A DNA stretch of 64,000 nt, from positions 1 to 64,000 of the forward strand of contig CALIMM010000016.1 of NCBI GenBank assembly GCA_938045445.1. The letters run 5' to 3'. Under the pieces are notes generated by a model. It did no database searches and was not told the origin of the DNA. It worked only from the letters and a program-made list of their open reading frames with translations. Positions 1 through 8,026 of the stretch are shown here, piece by piece. The stretch's first letter is position 1, and each line of letters starts with the position of its first letter. Origin of the DNA: an uncultured Candidatus Saccharibacteria bacterium. GTDB lineage: Bacteria; Patescibacteriota; Saccharimonadia; Saccharimonadales; Saccharimonadaceae. The translations under genes were made by a program, and so were the position numbers.

Positions 1-4
1 TTGT

Positions 5-517
5 TTACTGAGCGAAATATTTCTCTTCAGCTTCAGTAAGATCAGTCATCGCTGGTGATTCAATGGCAACAGAAATAGATCGATGAGTGATTCCGATGTC
101 GACGCTCGCGCGTGATGGTAGGTGCCACAAAACACCGTCTACGTCACTGCTGGATCTGGCTTCGCCTGTGCCGTATTGCCTGGTGAGAGCTTCGACGTAA
201 CTCGAATATACTGACCGCATTTCTGACTGAATGTTAGGATCTGCATCTTTAGGAAGCTGAGAAGTTAATTTGAACCGGATTCCCGATATGTAAATTCTGT
301 TCTCTCGGTCAATGCTTATTGCTCCGTCTTCCTCGCCGTTGCTGACGGGGGTAACGAAAAACCTTCCATCGTCGGGAGCGGGTGTCCAGCCGAACTGGTC
401 TCGCAGTGAGAAAGCCTCTTCGACGGTCATGGGCCATCGATGCTCAGCAATCGCTCGAATAATATCAATTGCCTGGTCGGCTGGGTAAGCACGAAAATCT
501 GGTGTATAGTCGCTCAT
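5..517 (-). CDS. DUF6301-like protein of unknown function
   Basis: The 170-residue protein has no signal peptide or membrane segment. Its N-terminal layout (an acidic helix, then WPMTVEEAF, then a GWTP segment about 15 residues on) resembles my memory of the DUF6301 family, which is mostly described from Actinomyces and related actinobacteria. No function is known for that family and no catalytic motif is visible. The start follows an AAAGGGG Shine-Dalgarno-like site about 8 bases upstream. It stands alone at the left edge, separated by about 85 bases from the next gene. Since oral Saccharibacteria live on Actinomyces-type hosts, transfer from a host is possible, but that is inference. The family assignment is moderate. 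Confidence 0.6.
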   Translation of the reverse strand: MSDYTPDFRAYPADQAIDIIRAIAEHRWPMTVEEAFSLRDQFGWTPAPDDGRFFVTPVSNGEEDGAISIDRENRIYISGIRFKLTSQLPKDADPNIQSEMRSVYSSYVEALTRQYGTGEARSSSDVDGVLWHLPSRASVDIGITHRSISVAIESPAMTDLTEAEEKYFAQ

Positions 518-601
518 AGAATGCCCCTTTCTCTAGTTTGCAATTCTTTTTATATTGTAGCAAGTATACAAACTAGCCAACAACTGGGCGTAGGAGTTAT
601 A

Positions 602-910
602 TCACCCTACCTGCCGACGCGGCACAATCCGCTTCGTCACCGCATCGACAAAAAGCCGATAAGCCAGGCGATTTTCCTTGGCATACGTGATGAGAATACC
701 AAGGACGCGCTGGCAGTGCGGGCAGCGCAATGCATCACCAGTTGGAGTCATATCGATAAAACGGTCGACATACATGCGCCGCAGCGAGCCTGGGCCATCC
801 TTTTGGTAAAACGTCACATGCTTGGCGCAGCCTTCGCAGCACACATCAAGCACCCGCGACGACCCACCACGCCGCGCTTGGTATGCATCTTGAATGAATT
901 GATACGTCAT
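602..910 (-). CDS. Small zinc-ribbon protein
   Basis: This 102-residue cytosolic protein has two CxxC knuckles, Cys25-x2-Cys28 and Cys63-x2-Cys66 (CPHC), spaced like a zinc ribbon. No other domain is recognisable. It is the third gene of an operon that reads ABC ATPase, ABC permease, then this gene, with only 26 bases after the permease stop and a GAGGAGA ribosome-binding site. The position suggests an accessory or regulatory role linked to the exporter, but nothing in the sequence shows this directly. A nucleic-acid or protein-binding role would be usual for such a fold. Confidence 0.65.
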   Translation of the reverse strand: MTYQFIQDAYQARRGGSSRVLDVCCEGCAKHVTFYQKDGPGSLRRMYVDRFIDMTPTGDALRCPHCQRVLGILITYAKENRLAYRLFVDAVTKRIVPRRQVG

Positions 911-936
911 GTTGTCTCCTCTTGTTCGTTACTTCG

Positions 937-2055
937 CTATTCCCACCGGAACAGCTTTATCGCCGCTACGTACACCACCAGCATCCATAGGCCAACAGCG
1001 CCAGCGTATGGCAGTACTTCTGCTAGGCTGGCGTGCTCGGTCATAATCAGGCGCAGACCATCAGTCACAGGTGTCATGGGGATAAACTGACTCAGTGTGC
1101 GCAGCCACTCCGGGAACATAAAGGACGGGAAGAAGGTGCCAGAAAGGAACATCATCGGGAAGGCTACCAGGTTGCCTAGCGGTGCCGACTGGTTCTCGTT
1201 CTTGGCCCAGCCGCCAATCAGCAGGCCAAAGCCCACCATCAGCAGCGCTGCCAGGGTAATAAACGGCACCAGCAGCAGCCAGTCACCACGCATGTTGAAG
1301 TGGAAGACACTCATCCCCACCACCAGCATCATAGCAGCACTCAGCAGCGATACAATCGTGTAGTGGATGCCCATTGCCAGGATCAGCTGCCCCGCCGTAA
1401 AGGGCGATGCCCGCAGGCGCCGGTAGGAGCCTTTTTGCTTCTCCGTCGGCATTTGGTTGGCCAGGCCAAAGATCCCCATGCTCAGCAAGCTAAAGGCCAG
1501 TAGGCCAGTAAAGGTGTAGTCGAAGGTCTTGAGCTGCTCATCGCCCACCGCGTGGCCCGCCACCTTTAGCGGTGGCTCGGGTTGGCCCATACCCCTGTTA
1601 ATACCATCAATAATCTGCCCCATAATAGCCGTCAGCGTATTGCCAGACTGCTCCGAGCCCTTCGCGTAGAGCACGCGCAAAGTGCCGCTTGGACGCCCCT
1701 GAGCCGGCGTCACGGTGCCAAAGTCGGCTGGCAGCTCAATGATACCACTAAGCTCCGAGTGCTTTAGCTTCTCGCGCGCTTCCTGCATATCCTTGACGTC
1801 CTTTACTTTGAGCGTCGTATCGTTGTTTGCCTTGGCTTGCTCCACAAACTGCTTGGCAAATTCGCTCTGTGAGTGGTTAATAATCGCCACGTCAAAGCTG
1901 GTGGTTTGGTTATTAAAAATCGCGCCAAACACCAGCAGGAATATCAGCGGGAACAAAAAGGTAAAAAACAGCGACGTGCCATCACGCATAAAGCGCTTTT
2001 GCAGGGCACGCACCTGCCCATATACTCCAATCCAATATGTCTTGATTCGCATCAT
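937..2055 (-). CDS. ABC-2 type exporter permease
   Basis: The 372-residue protein has the ABC-2 layout: a first membrane segment near residues 25-45, a long extracytoplasmic loop of about 130 residues, then five further hydrophobic segments between about 180 and 370. It would form the membrane channel for the ATPase encoded immediately upstream; the ATPase stop and this start are directly adjacent, so the two are co-translated. Related pairs export antibiotics, lipids or peptides, but the substrate cannot be read from the sequence. The length is normal for the family. Confidence 0.88.
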   Translation of the reverse strand: MMRIKTYWIGVYGQVRALQKRFMRDGTSLFFTFLFPLIFLLVFGAIFNNQTTSFDVAIINHSQSEFAKQFVEQAKANNDTTLKVKDVKDMQEAREKLKHSELSGIIELPADFGTVTPAQGRPSGTLRVLYAKGSEQSGNTLTAIMGQIIDGINRGMGQPEPPLKVAGHAVGDEQLKTFDYTFTGLLAFSLLSMGIFGLANQMPTEKQKGSYRRLRASPFTAGQLILAMGIHYTIVSLLSAAMMLVVGMSVFHFNMRGDWLLLVPFITLAALLMVGFGLLIGGWAKNENQSAPLGNLVAFPMMFLSGTFFPSFMFPEWLRTLSQFIPMTPVTDGLRLIMTEHASLAEVLPYAGAVGLWMLVVYVAAIKLFRWE

Positions 2056-2820
2056 CTACTCCCGAATGGCCTTGCCGGTTAAATCAATAAATACATCCTC
2101 TAAGTTGGCGGGCTCGACCGTTTGCTGCTTGGTAAAGCCGCGGGCCAGCAGCTGCTCGATAAGATGCTGCGGCGTATCAATGGTGATAATTTTGCCCGCG
2201 TCCATAATCGCCAGGCGGTCGCACAGCAGCTCGGCCTCATCCATATAGTGAGTGGTCAGCACAATGGTAATGCCTTCATCGCGAATCGTCTTGATCAGCT
2301 CCCACAGGTTGCGCCGCGCTTGCGGGTCTAGGCCCGTCGTCGGCTCATCCAAAAACAGTACCTTGGGCTGATTCACAAGCGTGGCGGCAATCGCAAAGCG
2401 CTGCTTTTGCCCACCGCTTAGCTGCTCCACGTAGCTGCCGGCCTTGGCACTGAGCTGCACCTTCTCCAGCAACGTATCAGCATCAACCCGCCGGCCGTAG
2501 AGGCTGGCAAACATACGCAGCTGCTCGCGCAGAGTCAGCTTATCATAAAAGGTGGTCGACTGCAGTTGGATACCGATAATTTGCTTAATTTGCTTGGGCT
2601 GTTTGGCGACATCAATGCCATCAATGGTCGCCTGGCCAGCATCAATTGACCGCAGCGCTTCGAGCATCTCCAGCGTCGTGGTCTTACCAGCGCCATTAGG
2701 CCCCAGCAGGCCAAAAATCTCGCCCGTCTTAACCGTGAAGGATATCCCATCCACCACTGGCGTGCCGGCATAGGCTTTAGTCAAGCCATCCACCGTTATA
2801 ATTGGTTTGGTTTGAGTCAT
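2056..2820 (-). CDS. ABC transporter ATP-binding protein
   Basis: This 254-residue ATPase has a Walker A motif GPNGAGKT at residues 40-47, the signature LSGGQKQR and a Walker B segment ending LFLDEPTTGLDP, followed by the switch histidine region TTHYMDEAE. It belongs to the drug-export type (DrrA/CcmA-like) that pairs with ABC-2 permeases and powers export at the inner face of the membrane. It is the first gene of a three-gene operon with the permease and a zinc-ribbon protein. The start has an AAAGGAG site and the nearest TATAAT lies about 107 bases upstream, so unlike many genes here it has a real 5' leader. Confidence 0.92.
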   Translation of the reverse strand: MTQTKPIITVDGLTKAYAGTPVVDGISFTVKTGEIFGLLGPNGAGKTTTLEMLEALRSIDAGQATIDGIDVAKQPKQIKQIIGIQLQSTTFYDKLTLREQLRMFASLYGRRVDADTLLEKVQLSAKAGSYVEQLSGGQKQRFAIAATLVNQPKVLFLDEPTTGLDPQARRNLWELIKTIRDEGITIVLTTHYMDEAELLCDRLAIMDAGKIITIDTPQHLIEQLLARGFTKQQTVEPANLEDVFIDLTGKAIRE

Positions 2821-2926
2821 AAAACTCCTTTCTTATGCTACGAGCCCCACACCCAAACGGGCCTCTGCTTGAATCACTCCCAGGGCATTATATTGTTATA
2901 AGCCAACCAACCATCCGTTGGGCCGA

Positions 2927-2932
2927 ATTATA
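2927..2932 (-). promoter_or_regulatory. -10 box of the ABC exporter operon
   Basis: Read on the minus strand this is TATAAT, preceded by TGC, about 107 bases upstream of the ATPase start. No strong -35 is obvious. The leader of about 100 bases between it and the start has no hairpin that I can support. Confidence 0.5.
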
Positions 2933-2973
2933 GCATAGAGAAGAGGAAAGCGAAAGACGAATAATATATAACC

Positions 2974-3002
2974 TTGACAGTAACGCAACCACCTTCTACG
3001 AT
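2974..3002 (+). promoter_or_regulatory. Sigma-70 type promoter for the small membrane protein
   Basis: TTGACA at 2974-2979 is followed after exactly 17 bases by TACGAT at 2997-3002. The small membrane protein begins 38 bases downstream at 3041, with AAGGA a few bases before its ATG. Confidence 0.6.
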
Positions 3003-3040
3003 AGAAGATACCGTTACCTCACATCGTTCAAGGAATCATC

Positions 3041-3280
3041 ATGCATTACCTCTTCAAACTCCTTAGCTTCATCGCCTTTGGCCTTGCACTCGCAGTAGGG
3101 TACTATGCGCTGCAGCTATTCATCAATCAGTCATCTCTCGCAGGGTACACCTTAGGTGCGTTGCTTATTATCATTGGTGCAGCACTGCTCATTACCGCAC
3201 ACGACCTGTTTCGGTGTCGCCAATGGAAGGATGTCGGCAAGGCACTTGGCAATTTTGCTGCTATGGTATGCGGCTATTAA
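3041..3280 (+). CDS. Small two-helix membrane protein
   Basis: The 79-residue product has two hydrophobic segments, about residues 4-28 and 36-53, followed by a short basic cytosolic tail (CRQWKDVGK). No family is recognised. Support for a real gene comes from a well-formed TTGACA-N17-TACGAT promoter just upstream and a weak AAGGA ribosome-binding site. It lies between the divergent ABC exporter operon and the CHAP hydrolase gene. Its role is unknown. Confidence 0.65.
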   Translation: MHYLFKLLSFIAFGLALAVGYYALQLFINQSSLAGYTLGALLIIIGAALLITAHDLFRCRQWKDVGKALGNFAAMVCGY

Positions 3281-3379
3281 ACAAAATAAATCCTCACTCA
3301 CAGCCCGAAACACCTCTACTGGCACCAAACAGCAACTAACCAGCAAGCATCTCATCACCACGCGGTGTATACTATACGT

Positions 3380-4012
3380 ATGAAACGATTATTCCCTCTT
3401 AGCCATCGAGCAAAAATCATCATCATTTGCCTTGCCCTCCTTCTCGTTATTGGCGGCATTGTTGGCACAGCGATTGGCTGGCGTAAGATCCTTTACAAAC
3501 TCCAAGGTACGTCGCATGTGGCTACGCTCGATCGTTCGCCAGGGCTCGCCCAGTTTCCTGAGGTCAACACGCAAGCCCTCAGCCCTACTCGCCGCAAGGT
3601 CATCCAGCTTACCCAAGCGGAGTTTGCCGCTCAGCCCGCTGGTACGAAATATAGCCAAGGAGCGCACGAGGCATGGTGTGCCGACTTCGTCAGCTGGACA
3701 ATGCAGCAAGCTGGTGCGCCGCTTAAGAACCCACACACTGGTAGTTGGCGCATCCCAGGCACCTTCACGCTGCGTGAGTATTACGAGTCAGCAGGCCGCT
3801 TCAAGCCAGCCGATAGCGGCTACCAGCCCCGCCCTGGCGACGTAGCAATCTACCGCGCTTCACCCGTCTTTGGCGACCATACACACATTGTCCTGCGCAA
3901 TGACGACGGCATACTCACCACTGTTGGTGGCAATGAGAATAACAAGATACGTGTTTTTGCCAATCAGCAGCGCAACTATACTGGCCTACTTGGCTATGGC
4001 GTCACAGAGTAG
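3380..4012 (+). CDS. Membrane-anchored CHAP-domain hydrolase
   Basis: The 210-residue protein has a membrane anchor at about residues 12-32 and a C-terminal CHAP domain (about 85-205). The catalytic pair is probably Cys100 in the AWCADFVSW motif and His167 or His169 in GDHTHIVL. CHAP domains are cysteine amidases or endopeptidases that cut peptidoglycan, so this would act outside the membrane on its own wall or a host's. I chose the ATG at 3380, not the in-frame GTG at 3365, because a TATACT box at 3368-3373 covers the GTG. That box is 6 bases from the ATG, giving a leaderless start. Confidence 0.83.
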   Translation: MKRLFPLSHRAKIIIICLALLLVIGGIVGTAIGWRKILYKLQGTSHVATLDRSPGLAQFPEVNTQALSPTRRKVIQLTQAEFAAQPAGTKYSQGAHEAWCADFVSWTMQQAGAPLKNPHTGSWRIPGTFTLREYYESAGRFKPADSGYQPRPGDVAIYRASPVFGDHTHIVLRNDDGILTTVGGNENNKIRVFANQQRNYTGLLGYGVTE

Positions 4013-4069
4013 CCATCACTAGGACAACCACAGAGGGTTGCAGTGCTCAGTGGTATAATAAAGACACTG

Positions 4070-4693
4070 ATGAAACATCGCCTTTCTTCGCTACGCCATA
4101 CCACCCTCACCGCCCTAAGCGGCATTGGTCAGGTGCTGCACCAGCCACGCTATGCGGCAGGAGCGCTAGTTAGTACGCTCGGCTTTGCCTGGCTGATTTT
4201 TCTCTTAACCAACGGTGGATTCTATGGCGCGCTGCTTATGTCTCGCTTGCCATTTGTCGATAAACTTAGCGTCATTGGGACGATGTTTATAGAGATTGCT
4301 CGGCAGGCCGTGACATCGCTGACGGGCGCGCTGCTTGTACTTGTCTCAGTGCTACAAGGGATATCTCTCGCGCTTATTATCTTCACCGCCCGGCACAACA
4401 AGCGCAACCAGCAAACCACCCAGCAGCTCGGCCTCAGCGGTATTGCTTCTGTCGCGGCGGCAATTGGCCTGGGCTGCGTACCTTGTGGTACATCGCTCAT
4501 TCTCCCCATCGTGGCAGTGTTTTTCTCGGGAGCAGCCGCCGCTTCGGCCGCAACGGTTGCCAGCACTCTTGTGCTTATCATTGCCCTTGGGCTCAGCCTC
4601 TTTTCGCTCTATCGATCGGGCCAGATTGCCGCCATCTATATAACATTAGCTCAGCAGGAGGAGCATCATGCAGTCACAACAAACAGGAGTTAG
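4070..4693 (+). CDS. Multi-pass membrane protein with intramembrane CVPC motif
   Basis: This 207-residue protein has about five hydrophobic segments. One carries GLGCVPCGTS with Cys136 and Cys139, the only cysteines in the protein. A CxxC inside a membrane helix recalls electron-passing proteins such as DsbD/CcdA or VKOR, though none of those families is clearly matched. The next gene overlaps it by 26 bases and encodes a DsbA-like protein, which supports a redox partnership. The ATG at 4070 follows TATAAT at 4054-4059 by 10 bases. The longer GTG frame would start upstream of that promoter element, so it was rejected. Confidence 0.72.
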   Translation: MKHRLSSLRHTTLTALSGIGQVLHQPRYAAGALVSTLGFAWLIFLLTNGGFYGALLMSRLPFVDKLSVIGTMFIEIARQAVTSLTGALLVLVSVLQGISLALIIFTARHNKRNQQTTQQLGLSGIASVAAAIGLGCVPCGTSLILPIVAVFFSGAAAASAATVASTLVLIIALGLSLFSLYRSGQIAAIYITLAQQEEHHAVTTNRS

Positions 4694-5378
4694 CTTGATC
4701 CATATCATGCTTGGGATTGTCGTCGTCACAATCATCAGTCTCTTTGCCTACAATCTCATCAACCGCCCACCCAACAAGCACATTGGCAAAGGTGAGCCAT
4801 GGCAGAGCGCCATGTCGCAGGGTAGCCACACTGCACCCAATGTCTTTGTCGACTACACCGACTACTTCTGTTCATTCTGCGCCCAGGTCGAGGCCGCCAC
4901 GAACACTGCAGACTTCCAGCAGTATATAAAGTCGGGCAAACTGCGCTACGAGCACCGGATTGTTGCCGTTCTCAAAGATATCGTGCCTAACACCGAGCGT
5001 GGTGCCGAGGCAGCATTTTGCGCGGCCGACCAGCATAAATATTGGGAATACACGCATCACATTGTGCCCCGCATCAAAGCTGACTACTTTGACAAAGGTA
5101 TTGGCGTCAAAGGCGTTGCCGTGCCCAAAGAAATTCCACTCCTCCCCGTCAGCTATTTCGAAACATCAGCCGAAGCGATTGGACTCAACGTCGAGGCCTT
5201 CCGCGACTGCGTGACAAACGAGAAACACAAAGACGATATCGCCACAAACACCAGCCGCGCCCTCAAGCTCGGCGTCACTGGCCTCCCCTACATGATCGTT
5301 AACGACTACACCACCAGCGGCTTTGGTGGCGGCGAGCACGGACTGAAGACATTGCTCAAGGCAGGTGGGGTGCAATAA
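4668..5378 (+). CDS. DsbA-like membrane-anchored thiol oxidoreductase
   Basis: The 236-residue protein has an N-terminal membrane anchor (about 9-30) and a thioredoxin-like DsbA domain with the active site CSFC at residues 68-71 after VDYTDYF. The cis-proline loop is GVTGLPYM near residue 213. It would form disulfides in exported proteins on the outer face of the membrane. The start has a strong AGGAGG site inside the end of the previous gene, and the 26-base overlap implies coupled translation with the CVPC membrane protein. It ends 3 bases from the convergent corA stop. Confidence 0.87.
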   Translation: MQSQQTGVSLIHIMLGIVVVTIISLFAYNLINRPPNKHIGKGEPWQSAMSQGSHTAPNVFVDYTDYFCSFCAQVEAATNTADFQQYIKSGKLRYEHRIVAVLKDIVPNTERGAEAAFCAADQHKYWEYTHHIVPRIKADYFDKGIGVKGVAVPKEIPLLPVSYFETSAEAIGLNVEAFRDCVTNEKHKDDIATNTSRALKLGVTGLPYMIVNDYTTSGFGGGEHGLKTLLKAGGVQ

Positions 5379-5381
5379 CCC

Positions 5382-6296
5382 CTACCGCCGGCGCAAGAAA
5401 TAATACCCGGTTGCCATGGCGGCTATCACACTCACGGTGGTAATCTTCCAAAACATCGTCGGGTCGTCCGCCCCTGGCACCGGCACATTCATGCCATAGA
5501 GCCCAGCGATCATCGTCGGGATGGTCAGCGCCACCGTGATCACCGTTAGTAAGCGAATCGTCTCGTTCAGGCGCGTGTCCATCACGGCGCGGTAGCTATC
5601 GCGCACATTGGTGATGGTACGCAGGAGCGACTTACAACGCGCAATCACCTGCTCCAGATCAATCGAGATATCCTCCACATCATCCTTATCATCCTCTTTG
5701 AGGCGGAGGCTGCGGTTTGCCATCAAGCGCTCAATCGCCCAGTTCATTGGCACCAATGCATTGAGATAGTCGTTGAGCTTGCGCTCATACTCAGTCAGTG
5801 TCACGATATCGCGCGCCCGCAGCGTATGGAGGTCGTCCGTTGCTGCTCGCATCTGTCGGTTGATCGTTGCCACTCGCCGCTGGTACTGCAGCGACACCGC
5901 CTCGATCATTGCCACCACGAGCTCAATCCGCCGTGCCGTATTCATCCGCGTTTTGTCGACGAAGGGCTGCCAGAGCCGGCCCAGGCTATCGCGCGAGAGC
6001 GTCACTACATAATTTTTGTGAATACCAAACAATATCGGCGTCGTAAAATCGTTAAAGTCATCGTCCGTATCAGGCAAGCGGGCAATCAAATACGTCCACT
6101 CATCCTCAAAATCAACCCGCGGCACCTCATGCGGATCCAGCGCATCTTTGATGATATTTTCGTCCATACCAAGCGCCAGGAGCTTGTCGATCTCCTCACT
6201 GCTGGGCTTCTCACAGCGCAGCCACGACCCAACCCGCAGCGTATCACGCGGCGTAATCGTCTGATCTGCCTCACTCGAACGAAGATATTGCAACAT
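5382..6296 (-). CDS. corA: CorA-type magnesium transporter
   Basis: The protein is about 304 residues from the chosen ATG. It has the long helical cytosolic domain of the CorA family and, near the C-terminus, the diagnostic GMN motif (AGLYGMNVPVPG) after the first of two membrane segments; a basic YYFLRRR tail ends it. CorA pentamers carry Mg2+ (or Co2+, Ni2+) into the cell. The longer frame would start at 6368, but TATACT lies 10 bases before the ATG at 6296, so the shorter start is better. Confidence 0.9.
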   Translation of the reverse strand: MLQYLRSSEADQTITPRDTLRVGSWLRCEKPSSEEIDKLLALGMDENIIKDALDPHEVPRVDFEDEWTYLIARLPDTDDDFNDFTTPILFGIHKNYVVTLSRDSLGRLWQPFVDKTRMNTARRIELVVAMIEAVSLQYQRRVATINRQMRAATDDLHTLRARDIVTLTEYERKLNDYLNALVPMNWAIERLMANRSLRLKEDDKDDVEDISIDLEQVIARCKSLLRTITNVRDSYRAVMDTRLNETIRLLTVITVALTIPTMIAGLYGMNVPVPGADDPTMFWKITTVSVIAAMATGYYFLRRR

Positions 6297-6401
6297 ACTA
6301 GTGATAAGTATACGATGAAGCGGTGATAATTGCAAATAATACGACAGGTTCGCTTCTGTGTTCTGCACAGTTCATTATCTTACAGTGGCGTATTACAACA
6401 G

Positions 6402-6974
6402 CTACTCGCCGACAAACAACTGCTCGAGCACCGCATCGACCATAAACTTCATCGTCTTTGGGGCGATACCCTCTTGTGTGTCAATCGCTGCCACCGCCGT
6501 AAAGAGCTCGCTGATTATCTGGTCGGTCGCGCCTGGCCGCAGTATGCCATCGCGGCGCCACTGCTGGACTTGCTCGGCAAAAAACTCGCCACGCATCGCC
6601 AAGCTATTACCCGCTCCTGCTTGCTTGGCCTCGTCTTGGTAGGCTTGGCGTACCTGCTCGCCAGGCACATCACTCTGCCACTCGGCGAGGATTTTATTAC
6701 GCCGCGCTGCTTGCGTCGTCGCACGTAGATAAGCCGCGAAGGCTGCCCGCGGCTGCGACCAATCGATCCGTCCAACAATCCGGTTCTTCGTCTTTTCGTC
6801 TTCTGCGCGATAGACCGCAAGGAAGAGCTCCAGCTTAGACGGATAGAGCAAATACACACCGCCCACCGCAATGCCCGCCACCTGAGCAATCTCCACGATC
6901 GATGCCGCCTTGTAGCCATCCTGGGCAAAGACCCGCCGCGCTGCCTGAATTAGTTTCGCCTGACTGATTGCCAT
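6402..6974 (-). CDS. TetR-family transcriptional regulator
   Basis: The 190-residue protein begins with a TetR DNA-binding domain (residues about 5-50, IVEIAQVAGIAVGGVYLLYP) and has a helical ligand domain after it. The phrase NKILAEW at about 114-120 is shared with the other TetR protein in this window (33569-34135), so the two are probably related. No co-transcribed partner is seen. The start has a GGAGGTCGGAG stretch upstream, and a GCGCTA inverted repeat lies in the leader, which may be its operator. The ligand is unknown. Confidence 0.88.
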   Translation of the reverse strand: MAISQAKLIQAARRVFAQDGYKAASIVEIAQVAGIAVGGVYLLYPSKLELFLAVYRAEDEKTKNRIVGRIDWSQPRAAFAAYLRATTQAARRNKILAEWQSDVPGEQVRQAYQDEAKQAGAGNSLAMRGEFFAEQVQQWRRDGILRPGATDQIISELFTAVAAIDTQEGIAPKTMKFMVDAVLEQLFVGE

Positions 6975-6993
6975 ATCGCTCCGACCTCCGCTC

Positions 6994-7015
6994 GCGCTAC
7001 CCTGCCCGATAGCGC
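6994..7015. promoter_or_regulatory. Inverted repeat in the leader of the TetR gene
   Basis: GCGCTA at 6994-6999 and its complement TAGCGC at 7010-7015 are separated by 10 bases, just upstream of the TetR gene and downstream of a TATAAT box (minus strand, near 7039-7044). It could be an operator for self-repression or an RNA hairpin in the leader; the sequence alone does not decide. Confidence 0.4.
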
Positions 7016-7354
7016 CTCTTTACTTTCTACTCATATTCTATTATAGCAGGTTTGCGAGGCGCTGCGCAGATAGACTGGCGATATAACAGTATTGCAGCCG
7101 ATTCTCTCACTCGTGCCACTATAGCAAAACAGAGGTACAGACATAATATGTCCATACGAGCAAGATTCCTTGCAGCAACCTTTCTCTCACTACTCTGCCA
7201 TACATCGAGGAAAAGTTTGCTACCTACTTCATCAGACTTTTGGCATCAACAGAAGAGACCAATCTATAGAAAATACCAAATCGATCCTTCTGTCTTGTAT
7301 AACGCTCATGCTTTTGATACACTTATAGTTAATATAACCATAAGGGGGATTTTT
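7016..7354. other. Intergenic region upstream of the TasA-like gene
   Basis: This stretch between the TetR gene and the surface-protein gene contains the TetR -10 box near its left end and an AT-rich segment before 7340 that probably holds the promoter of the TasA-like gene. An open frame runs through it into the TasA-like gene but has no start signals or recognisable protein. Confidence 0.5.
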
Positions 7355-8008
7355 ATGATTGCAACTCAAGCTGGCCAGGGCAAGAAACGGATTGGTCTTA
7401 TCTCAACCGGGATTGTCGGTGCACTACTCGTCGCCTTTACCTTTACGCCAACCTTCGCGGGCTTTGCGGCAAGCATCCAAAACACCGTCAACAGCGCCTC
7501 AACCGGTACACTCACCATGAAGGAGACGTCGGGCACCTACACCTGCAATAGCACAGATGGTGCTGGCGCGGCGACCAACTCTGCCACCTGCTCTACCATT
7601 AACAAGTATGGTGGCACGAGCACACCACTCGTTGCTGGTGGGCCAGCCCAAACAACCAACATTACTCTGCAAAACACTGGTAGCGTTGCCGCAACATCCT
7701 TTAGTCTCAACCCTGGCACATGCAGCCAATCATCTGTCGCTGGTGCTTCAATGGCAGGCTCGGCAACAGACTTGTGCAGCAAAGTTAAGGTGGTCATCAA
7801 ATCAGGCAGCAGCACACTCTTCACAGGCACTGCTGCACAACTGCAAGCAGGCGGTGCGATTGACCTCCTCGCCAAACTCAGCAAGGCAACCATCAATGCT
7901 GGTGAGAGTGTGCCGATCACCTTTGAGGTGTCGCTTGACGCCAGCGCTGGCTCAACCTACCAAGGTTTGCAGGTCTCGCAACCACTGACGTGGACATTTG
8001 GCGCGTAA
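7355..8008 (+). CDS. TasA/camelysin-like exported surface protein
   Basis: The 217-residue protein has a signal peptide (KKRIGLISTGIVGALLVAF, cleavage probably after the FAGFAAS region) and a beta-rich, Ser/Thr/Ala-rich body ending in TWTFGA. This is the layout of TasA/CalY (camelysin) proteins, which are matured by SipW-type signal peptidases and polymerise into fibres. Such a peptidase follows 18 bases downstream. The ATG at 7355 has an AAGGGGG ribosome-binding site; a much longer upstream reading frame exists but lacks a signal peptide at its start. Fibre formation is inferred from family and context. Confidence 0.75.
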   Translation: MIATQAGQGKKRIGLISTGIVGALLVAFTFTPTFAGFAASIQNTVNSASTGTLTMKETSGTYTCNSTDGAGAATNSATCSTINKYGGTSTPLVAGGPAQTTNITLQNTGSVAATSFSLNPGTCSQSSVAGASMAGSATDLCSKVKVVIKSGSSTLFTGTAAQLQAGGAIDLLAKLSKATINAGESVPITFEVSLDASAGSTYQGLQVSQPLTWTFGA

Positions 8009-8026
8009 TTCCTCTGGAGTAGGACG

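Noticed and set aside
440..1090. Long plus-strand open frame over the zinc-ribbon and ABC permease end
   Set aside because: It runs antisense to well-supported genes, has no start signal and its product resembles no protein.
7052..7354. N-terminal extension of the TasA-like gene
   Set aside because: The signal peptide and ribosome-binding site place the start at 7355; the extension has no domain or start signal.
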